Source: Acidobacteriota bacterium (GTDB lineage Bacteria; Acidobacteriota; Polarisedimenticolia; JAPUIV01). From it: DNA of 12,220 nucleotides. The notes under the pieces were generated by a model. It was not told the DNA's origin. It saw nothing but the letters and a program-made list of their open reading frames with translations, and did not search any database. Positions within the stretch are counted from its first letter, which is position 1, and each line of letters begins with the position of its first letter. Positions 7,677 through 12,220 of this stretch are shown piece by piece. The DNA lies in contig JAPUIV010000225.1 of NCBI GenBank assembly GCA_027296665.1, positions 1 to 12,220 of the forward strand, written 5' to 3'. The position numbers were made by a program, and so were the translations under genes.

Positions 7677-8843
7677 ATGGATCCGCTTGGCATCTATATC
7701 CATATTCCTTTTTGCCAGTACCTGTGCACCTACTGTGATTTCTACAAAGTTGCCGGCGCCAGCAAAACCCGGAAGGAGCTTTTCCTATCTTCCCTGCACC
7801 GGGAGATTGACGATGCCGCCGGCCAGATCCCGGACCCAGATCGGTTTCTGGATACGATCTTCCTGGGTGGAGGGACTCCCTCCGTCCTGACGCCCGGACA
7901 GATAGGCGGCCTGATGGAAAGCCTATCAGGTGCCTTCCGGATCGATTCCTCCCTCGAGGCAACCATCGAAGTGAACCCGGATCTACCCGTCGACTGGCTG
8001 GCAGGCTACCGGCGAAACGGGTTGAACCGGATCAGTATCGGGGTGCAGACATTCGACAATGCAGTCCTTTCCAGGGTCGGGCGGCGGCACGCGGCGGGAC
8101 AATCGATCGCAAGTTTCCATGCCGCCCGGGAGGCGGGTTTCACCAACATCAATCTGGATCTGATCGCCGGTCTGCCCGGGCAGACCGGCGAGGGATGGGC
8201 GGACGATCTGAATGAGGTCGTCTCTCTCCGTCCTGAACACATTTCGGTATACCTCCTGGAAACCGACCAGGAGACGGCGCTTGCCTTGTCGGTGCGGCGG
8301 GGCCTGATCCGCCTTCCCGAGGAAGAGGAAGCAGCCTCCATGTATACCTCCAGCCGGGAAATACTGAAGAAAGCAGGATACGCACATTACGAGATCTCAA
8401 ACTTTTGTCTTCCCGGAATGGAATCCCGTCACAACCTGAAATATTGGACCGATCGCCCTTTCCTGGGGTTCGGTCCCGGCGCGCACGGATATCTACATGG
8501 CACCCGGTACGCCCCACCCGGCGATCTCAACCGGTATCTCGCCGAACCGTTCCAGCGCCTGCCGGGCCGAACCGATCTTTCCCCGTTGGAACGGAGACAA
8601 CGAGCCGAGGAGGCGGCCATCATGGGTCTCCGTCTCCTCGATGGATTGGATCTTGCCGAAATCGAAGCCCGCTACGGGATCAACCTCATCTCGGAAAGCC
8701 GGTCCGCCCTGGCCGAAGCGAGGGACACCGACCTCCTGCATTGGGACGGAAAGGGACAGGTTCGGCTGAGCGAAAAGGGGTTGTTGCTGTCGAATGAAGT
8801 GTTCCAATGTTTGATCTCGACCCCCGATCCCAGATCGGCTTGA
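7677..8843 (+). CDS. hemW: HemW, radical-SAM-family heme chaperone
   Basis: A 388-residue protein of the HemW family, often labelled oxygen-independent coproporphyrinogen III oxidase. The radical-SAM cluster motif is C13-x3-C17-x2-C20 followed by Asp-Phe. HemW has Phe after the last Cys where the true oxidase HemN has a fourth Cys, which supports HemW. Other family marks are HIPFC (9-13), GGGTPS (64-69), SIGVQTFD (120-127), AGLPGQT (164-170) and HNLKYW (252-257). HemW proteins bind heme and deliver it to membrane respiratory proteins; they lack oxidase activity where tested. The ATG begins 2 nt after the batE stop and has GGAGAAG 8 nt upstream, so it is likely co-transcribed with the Bat genes. 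The first half of a promoter candidate overlaps its stop codon. The assignment rests on motifs; heme binding is not tested here. Confidence 0.92.
   Translation: MDPLGIYIHIPFCQYLCTYCDFYKVAGASKTRKELFLSSLHREIDDAAGQIPDPDRFLDTIFLGGGTPSVLTPGQIGGLMESLSGAFRIDSSLEATIEVNPDLPVDWLAGYRRNGLNRISIGVQTFDNAVLSRVGRRHAAGQSIASFHAAREAGFTNINLDLIAGLPGQTGEGWADDLNEVVSLRPEHISVYLLETDQETALALSVRRGLIRLPEEEEAASMYTSSREILKKAGYAHYEISNFCLPGMESRHNLKYWTDRPFLGFGPGAHGYLHGTRYAPPGDLNRYLAEPFQRLPGRTDLSPLERRQRAEEAAIMGLRLLDGLDLAEIEARYGINLISESRSALAEARDTDLLHWDGKGQVRLSEKGLLLSNEVFQCLISTPDPRSA
8824..8838. repeat. Short inverted repeat beside the second-operon promoter
   Basis: CCGATC and GATCGG flank a 3-nt centre (CCA), ending 1 nt before the -35 hexamer. 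There is no T-run after it, so it is not a Rho-independent terminator. It lies inside the last codons of hemW, so it may be chance; its position would suit an operator. Confidence 0.3.
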
Positions 8844-8869
8844 CTCTCCGAAACTTCCTGAAATAGAAT
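8840..8869 (+). promoter_or_regulatory. Candidate sigma70 promoter of the acyl-CoA operon
   Basis: TTGACT (8840-8845) and TAGAAT (8864-8869) each match five of six consensus bases and are separated by 18 bp. Transcription would start near 8876, leaving a 5' leader of roughly 35 nt before the ATG at 8911. The location, in the largest gene-free gap of the window and between genes of unrelated role, supports the call. The -35 hexamer overlaps the hemW stop codon. No terminator is seen upstream, so read-through from the Bat operon is possible. Confidence 0.55.
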
Positions 8870-8896
8870 GATTTTTCGCCGTACAGAATCGGTTTT

Positions 8897-8902
8897 GGAG
8901 GT
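8897..8902 (+). promoter_or_regulatory. Shine-Dalgarno deciding the acyl-CoA dehydrogenase start
   Basis: GGAGGT ends 8 nt before the ATG at 8911. An in-frame TTG at 8902 overlaps this site and so is unlikely to be the start. Confidence 0.75.
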
Positions 8903-8910
8903 TGACCAGC

Positions 8911-10050
8911 ATGGATTTCCGGATTTCGGAAGAAGCAGAACTGATCCTCCGGGAGTTGAAGGAATTCGGTGATTCGGAAATCAGGCCGAAGGCCAGGATG
9001 CACGATGAGGAACAATCCTTTCCAAAAGAGGTTTTTTCCCATCTCGGCAAGCTCGGGTTCATGGGGATCATTTTTCCTCAGAAATATGGCGGCGCCGGCC
9101 TCTCCTATATCGACTATGCGGCCATCATAGAGGAACTGTCCCGGGCGGACGGTTCCGTCGGTCTTTCCATCGCCGCCCATAACTCCCTCTGCTCCAACCA
9201 TATCTACCAATTCGGCACCGAAGACCAGAAACAAAAATATCTCGTTCCACTGGCGCGCGGGGAAAAGCTGGGGGCCTGGAGCCTGACCGAGCCGACCGCC
9301 GGAAGCGATGCGGGCGGAACCCGGACCACCGCCCGGAAAACCGGGAAGGGATGGATCCTGAACGGAACGAAGACCTTCGCCACGCACGGCGGGATCTGCG
9401 ATACGGCCGTGGTGTTCGCGGTTACCGATCCCGAAAAAAAGAAGAAAGGCATCTCCGCCTTCATCCTGGAAAAAGGGATGAAAGGATTCCTCCGGGGCAA
9501 GAAAGAGGACAAGCTCGGTTGCCGGGCTAGCGATACCGCGGAGATCGTCATGAATGATTGTGAGGTTTCGGCGGCGAACCTTCTCGGGCAGGAGGGCCAG
9601 GGGTTTTCCAACGCCCTGCATATTCTGGATGGCGGCAGGATCAGCATCGCCGCCCTGGGAATCGGGATCGCCCGCGCCAGCCTCGAGGCAAGCCTTTCCT
9701 ACAGCCGGCGGCGCGAACAGTTTGGCGTTCCAATCTCCTCATTTCAGGCCATTCAGTGGTTTCTGGCCGACATGGCCACGGGGATCGATGCCGCCCGCCT
9801 TCTCACCTTCCGGGCCGCGCAGCTCAAGGACATGGGCCGGCCCGTTACCCTGGAATCGAGCATGGCCAAGTTGTTCGCCTCGGAGGTTGCCGTTCGGTCC
9901 GCCGAGACCGCGGTGCAGATCCATGGGGGATATGGCTACACCAAGGATTATCCGGTCGAGCGCTTTTACCGCGACGCCAAGATCTGTACCATCGGAGAGG
10001 GAACCTCCGAAATTCAAAGACTCGTCATTGCCCGCCAATTGCTGGATTGA
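8911..10050 (+). CDS. Acyl-CoA dehydrogenase (short- or branched-chain type)
   Basis: A 379-residue flavoprotein of the acyl-CoA dehydrogenase family, at the usual length for the short- and branched-chain group. It oxidises acyl-CoA to trans-2-enoyl-CoA and passes electrons to electron-transfer flavoprotein. Visible marks are the N-terminal helical domain with GFMGIIFPQKYGGAG (49-63), the flavin-binding signature AWSLTEPTAGSDAGG (122-136), a middle beta domain with WILNGTKTFATHG, and the C-terminal helical domain with RREQFG (267-272), IHGGYGYTKDYPVERFYRDA and GEGTSEIQR. The Glu at 363 is at the place of the catalytic base in the short-chain family. No ETF genes are in the window. Given the neighbours (MeaB, epimerase, CoA transferase) a butyryl-, isobutyryl- or 2-methylbutyryl-CoA substrate is plausible but cannot be read from sequence alone. 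Confidence 0.94.
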   Translation: MDFRISEEAELILRELKEFGDSEIRPKARMHDEEQSFPKEVFSHLGKLGFMGIIFPQKYGGAGLSYIDYAAIIEELSRADGSVGLSIAAHNSLCSNHIYQFGTEDQKQKYLVPLARGEKLGAWSLTEPTAGSDAGGTRTTARKTGKGWILNGTKTFATHGGICDTAVVFAVTDPEKKKKGISAFILEKGMKGFLRGKKEDKLGCRASDTAEIVMNDCEVSAANLLGQEGQGFSNALHILDGGRISIAALGIGIARASLEASLSYSRRREQFGVPISSFQAIQWFLADMATGIDAARLLTFRAAQLKDMGRPVTLESSMAKLFASEVAVRSAETAVQIHGGYGYTKDYPVERFYRDAKICTIGEGTSEIQRLVIARQLLD

Positions 10051-10112
10051 TGCCCCGCCAAATTCAATCGAAAAAAACCGGCAACCGTTCCAGTACGGTG
10101 CCATGCGCATGA
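10050..10112 (+). other. Possible 20-codon relay ORF between acd and meaB
   Basis: An ATG at 10050 shares its first base with the dehydrogenase stop (TGATG), runs 20 codons and ends in a TGA at 10110 that overlaps the ATG at 10109 in the meaB frame (ATGA). The meaB starts have no visible Shine-Dalgarno, so ribosomes finishing the dehydrogenase could reinitiate here and be handed to meaB. The predicted peptide resembles nothing I recognise and is basic. Such junctions can arise by chance in 63 nt. Confidence 0.25.
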
Positions 10113-11071
10113 AGCTTATGGAATCGTTGTTCCGGGGCGACACGCGCGCCCTGGCCCGGGCCATCAGCCTGGTCGAGGAGGGAGGGAAAAAGGCCCGCGA
10201 GATCGTGCAGGCGACCTATTCCCGCCCTCTCGAGGCCCAGATCATCGGCATCACCGGACCGCCCGGGGTGGGTAAGAGCACGCTGGTGAACGGTCTGATC
10301 CGGAAATTCCGCTCCCGGGGGAAACGAGTCGCCGTCTTTGCCGTCGATCCGAGCAGCACTTTCAGCGGCGGCGCCCTCCTGGGAGATCGGATCCGGATGA
10401 GCGAACACGCCGGCGACCCAGGTGTGTTTATTCGAAGCATGGCGACCCGGGGCCATAGTGGGGGACTTGCGAGGGCCACCGCCGATGCGGTCGATCTGGC
10501 CGCCGCGAGCGGGTGGAATCCGATTCTGATTGAAACTTTGGGCACCGGTCAGGATGAGATCGAAGTCGCCGGGCTGGCCGATCCGGTTCTGGTGGTCCTC
10601 ATGCCCGGCCTCGGAGACGACATCCAGGCAATCAAGGCCGGGCTCCTGGAGATCGCCGATCTGTTCGTGATCAACAAAACCGACCTGCCCGGCGGCGACC
10701 GATTGGAGCGGGAACTGGGCAACAGCACGTCCCCGATTCTATCGGAAAAAACCCAGCCGCCTCTCATCCTGAAGACCGTAGCGGTGAAGGACGAGGGGTT
10801 GGATGATCTCGTCCACGCCCTGGAAGAATATCGCAGTCGCTCAGGTGGCGATCGGCGGTTCCGGCAGGCGGAGAACCGCTTGCTGGCCAACCTGAGGGAC
10901 CACATTCTTTCCGATGTGATCCGAGAAGCCCGTGACGCAGGAAACTGGGGGGAGATCGTACGGCGCCTCATGGAACGATCAATTGATCCCTACACAGCCG
11001 TCGAGTCGATCTGGAACCGTTTAAGGGAATCGGTCCCGGCCGGGGAGAAGATCGGCCGGAAGCCGGAATAG
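10103..11071 (+). CDS. meaB: MeaB-type G3E GTPase, chaperone of B12-dependent acyl-CoA mutase
   Basis: A 322-residue SIMIBI-class GTPase of the MeaB/ArgK group, at usual family length. Family members load and protect adenosylcobalamin-dependent mutases such as methylmalonyl-CoA mutase, using GTP hydrolysis to gate cofactor transfer. Visible are Walker A GPPGVGKST (52-60), VDPSS (81-85), LLGDRIRM (92-99), a switch/G3-like ETLGTGQDE (144-152), GLGDDIQAIKAGLLEIAD (169-186) and G4 NKTD (191-194), then the helical dimerisation tail. Older names such as 'LAO/AO transport ATPase' are misnomers. The reading frame is open far upstream across the dehydrogenase, but conservation starts near here. ATGs at 10103, 10109 and 10118 are all possible and none has a clear Shine-Dalgarno. 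The next gene, a methylmalonyl-CoA epimerase, supports the role; no mutase is in the window. Confidence 0.92.
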   Translation: MRMKLMESLFRGDTRALARAISLVEEGGKKAREIVQATYSRPLEAQIIGITGPPGVGKSTLVNGLIRKFRSRGKRVAVFAVDPSSTFSGGALLGDRIRMSEHAGDPGVFIRSMATRGHSGGLARATADAVDLAAASGWNPILIETLGTGQDEIEVAGLADPVLVVLMPGLGDDIQAIKAGLLEIADLFVINKTDLPGGDRLERELGNSTSPILSEKTQPPLILKTVAVKDEGLDDLVHALEEYRSRSGGDRRFRQAENRLLANLRDHILSDVIREARDAGNWGEIVRRLMERSIDPYTAVESIWNRLRESVPAGEKIGRKPE

Positions 11072-11075
11072 GAGG
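11070..11075 (+). promoter_or_regulatory. Shine-Dalgarno for the epimerase gene, overlapping the meaB stop
   Basis: AGGAGG overlaps the meaB TAG stop and lies 5 nt before the ATG at 11081. It shows that the epimerase has its own strong translation signal, unlike meaB. Confidence 0.65.
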
Positions 11076-11080
11076 ATGCG

Positions 11081-11485
11081 ATGATTCTGTCGGTGGATCA
11101 TGTCGCCGTCGCGGTGCGGCGGATCGAGGAACGGGTTGGTTTCTGGGAAACACTGGGATTGGCCCGGGGGAGGGAAGTGCAACTCCCCGGGGAGGGAGCC
11201 CGGATCCTGTTCCTGCCCGCAGGGAACAGCCGGGTGGAACTCCTGGAGCCGATGGGACCAGGAGGTCCGGTGAAGAAATTTCTCGAACGGCGTGGAGAGG
11301 GAATCCACCATCTATGCCTGCGGGTCGATTCGGTGGAGCGAACCGTCCTCGCCCTCGAGAAAGCCGGATTTCCGGCGGTGGGGCCGATTCGAAAAGGCGC
11401 CGATCGGACCGCCGTGGCTTTTCTGGACCCTCATCATACGGGAGGGGTCCTTGTGGAACTCGCGGAGGGGAAAGAACATGGATAA
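11081..11485 (+). CDS. mce: Methylmalonyl-CoA epimerase (VOC/glyoxalase fold)
   Basis: A 134-residue protein of the vicinal-oxygen-chelate superfamily, at the length typical of bacterial methylmalonyl-CoA epimerase. It interconverts (2S)- and (2R)-methylmalonyl-CoA so that the B12 mutase can use the product of propionyl-CoA carboxylase. The paired beta-alpha-beta modules are visible: DHVAVAV (6-12, His7), SRVELLEP (50-57), GIHHLCLRVD (74-83, His76 and His77) and GGVLVELAE (121-129, Glu126). His7, one of the two central histidines and Glu126 fit the metal-ligand positions of the family. Adjacent meaB strengthens this over other VOC enzymes such as glyoxalase I. The 3' end overlaps the CoA-transferase start by 8 nt. 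Confidence 0.9.
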   Translation: MILSVDHVAVAVRRIEERVGFWETLGLARGREVQLPGEGARILFLPAGNSRVELLEPMGPGGPVKKFLERRGEGIHHLCLRVDSVERTVLALEKAGFPAVGPIRKGADRTAVAFLDPHHTGGVLVELAEGKEHG

Positions 11486-12179
11486 GACCGTTCCGGACGC
11501 CCGGCACGCGGTCGCCCGCATCCCCGACGGCGCGACCATCCTGATGGGTGGATTCGGGCTGTGCGGGATTCCCGAGAACCTCATCCATGCCCTGAAGGAT
11601 CAGGGAACCCGGGACCTGACCATTATCAGCAACAATGCCGGTGTGGACGATTTCGGAATCGGCCTCCTACTGCAGACGCGGCAGGTCAAGAAGATGATCT
11701 CCACCTACGTGGGAGAGAACCGGATCTTCGAGCAACAATGCATTCAAGGGGAACTCGAGGTGGAGCTGGTCCCCCAGGGGACCTTCGCCGAGCGGATCCG
11801 GGCTGGCGGCGCGGGCATTCCAGGATTTTTCACCCCCACCGCGGTGGGCACTCCCATCGCGGAGGGAAAAGAGGTGAGAGACTTCGATGGGAAAAAATTT
11901 CTCCTGGAACGCTCCCTTTCCGCCGATTTCGCCTTCGTGAAGGCTTACCGGGGCGATCGCTGGGGGAATCTGGTGTACCGGAAAACGGCAAGGAACTTCA
12001 ATCCGATGATGGCCACGGCGGGGCGAGTCACCATTGCCGAGGTAGAGGAACTGGTTCCGGTCGGGAAACTGGACCCGGAACAGGTGGTCACTCCCGGGAT
12101 TTTCGTTGACATGATTCTTCAGGGGAAACGATATGAAAAACGTATCGAGCAGAGAACGAATCGTTCGAAGGGTGGCTAG
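11478..12179 (+). CDS. scoA: 3-oxoacid CoA-transferase subunit A
   Basis: A 233-residue alpha subunit of a two-subunit class I CoA transferase of the succinyl-CoA:3-ketoacid (SCOT) type. The CoA-transferase signature 1 is clear at DGATILMGGFGLCGIP (17-32). Further family blocks are DLTIISNNAG (46-55), QGTFAERIRAGGAGIPGFFTPT (with the IPGF turn at 114-117), FVKAYRGDRWGNL and the tail GIFVDMILQ. The catalytic Glu is on the beta subunit, not here. The ATG at 11478 has GGAGGGG 7 nt upstream and lies within the epimerase gene. Acetoacetate with succinyl-CoA is the most likely pair, because the epimerase and MeaB point to succinyl-CoA formation; acetate or butyrate transferases are related and not excluded. 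It overlaps the next gene by 47 nt. Confidence 0.92.
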   Translation: MDKTVPDARHAVARIPDGATILMGGFGLCGIPENLIHALKDQGTRDLTIISNNAGVDDFGIGLLLQTRQVKKMISTYVGENRIFEQQCIQGELEVELVPQGTFAERIRAGGAGIPGFFTPTAVGTPIAEGKEVRDFDGKKFLLERSLSADFAFVKAYRGDRWGNLVYRKTARNFNPMMATAGRVTIAEVEELVPVGKLDPEQVVTPGIFVDMILQGKRYEKRIEQRTNRSKGG

Positions 12180-12220
12180 GGAACTCAAGGATGGGTTTTT
12201 CGTCAATCTGGGCATCGGCA
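12133..12220 (+). CDS. scoB: 3-oxoacid CoA-transferase subunit B, N-terminal fragment (3' end outside window)
   Basis: The first 29 codons of a beta subunit, in a different frame from scoA. The translated start ends in ARELKDGFFVNLGIG, which matches the beta-subunit opening (usually followed by an IP-T-L motif). The ATG at 12133 has AGGGGAA about 5 nt upstream, so the gene begins inside scoA with a 47-nt overlap. The active-site Glu (S-E-N-G motif) would lie beyond the window. The fragment is short, but with scoA directly before it the assignment is solid. Confidence 0.85.
   Translation, partial: MKNVSSRERIVRRVARELKDGFFVNLGIG

Noticed and set aside
8824..8838. Rho-independent terminator after hemW
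   Set aside because: The 6-bp inverted repeat is inside the hemW coding end and is not followed by a T-run.
7677..8843. Oxygen-independent coproporphyrinogen III oxidase (HemN)
   Set aside because: The cluster motif ends Cys-Asp-Phe instead of the HemN pattern with a fourth Cys, and the length (388) and HNLKYW motif fit HemW.
8686..9621. Open frame of 311 codons on the minus strand across hemW and the dehydrogenase
   Set aside because: It crosses two well-supported genes and the promoter gap on the other strand, with no family-like motif.
9554..10102. Upstream in-frame extension of meaB (about 183 codons) inside the dehydrogenase
   Set aside because: The extension is Pro/Arg/Ser-rich, overlaps conserved dehydrogenase sequence in another frame and is absent from the known MeaB length; conserved MeaB sequence begins near 10103.
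11292..11477. Upstream in-frame extension of scoA within the epimerase gene
   Set aside because: CoA-transferase alpha subunits begin near the ATG at 11478, which has a well-spaced GGAGGGG; the extension has a non-family, Ser/Arg/Trp-rich composition.

Overview
The window reads as one densely packed plus-strand stretch of a GC-rich bacterial chromosome. It holds eleven complete genes plus two genes cut by the window edges. No rRNA, tRNA, CRISPR array, insertion sequence or phage-like gene was seen. Signal peptides, several inner-membrane proteins and the Bat gene set suggest a Gram-negative-type envelope. The catabolic genes suggest a heterotroph that oxidises short or branched acyl-CoAs. I cannot assign a phylum from the sequence; gene families and layout fit several Proteobacteria/Desulfobacterota-like or candidate-phylum lineages.

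Region 1 (1-7674) is a Bat ("aerotolerance") operon. The order is: 3' end of a MoxR AAA+ ATPase, a DUF58 vWA-like protein, a short one-TM BatD-like protein, BatA (membrane vWA), a BatB-BatC fusion (membrane vWA plus TPRs), BatD (large periplasmic protein with one TM), and BatE (TPR, two TMs, SH3). Genes overlap by 44, 4, 0, 1, 4 and 4 nt, and three starts are GTG inside a GTGA overlap, so translation is probably coupled throughout. In such systems MoxR is thought to act as an ATP-driven chaperone on vWA proteins, with membrane-bound BatA/B/D/E as the envelope-side complex. Its exact client is not known.

Region 2 (7677-8843) is hemW, the radical-SAM-family heme chaperone often misannotated as coproporphyrinogen III oxidase. 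It starts 2 nt after batE and so probably belongs to the same transcript.

Region 3 (8844-8910) is the main intergenic gap (67 nt). With the end of hemW it carries a good sigma70-like promoter candidate (TTGACT, 18 bp, TAGAAT) next to a small inverted repeat, and a strong Shine-Dalgarno. It probably starts a second operon.

Region 4 (8911-12220) is an acyl-CoA operon: acyl-CoA dehydrogenase, MeaB-type G3E GTPase (B12-mutase chaperone), methylmalonyl-CoA epimerase, and the two subunits of a succinyl-CoA:3-oxoacid-type CoA transferase (the second cut by the window end). A coherent inferred role is degradation of branched-chain amino acids or odd-chain/branched acids through propionyl-CoA and methylmalonyl-CoA to succinyl-CoA, which can donate CoA to acetoacetate. 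The mutase itself is not in the window. Between the dehydrogenase and meaB there is a 52-nt gap containing a possible 20-codon relay ORF.

Nearly all genes belong to recognisable families. The less ordinary points are the BatB-BatC fusion, the tight joining of hemW to the Bat operon, the relay ORF before an SD-less meaB, and the mutase-less MeaB/epimerase/CoA-transferase cluster.
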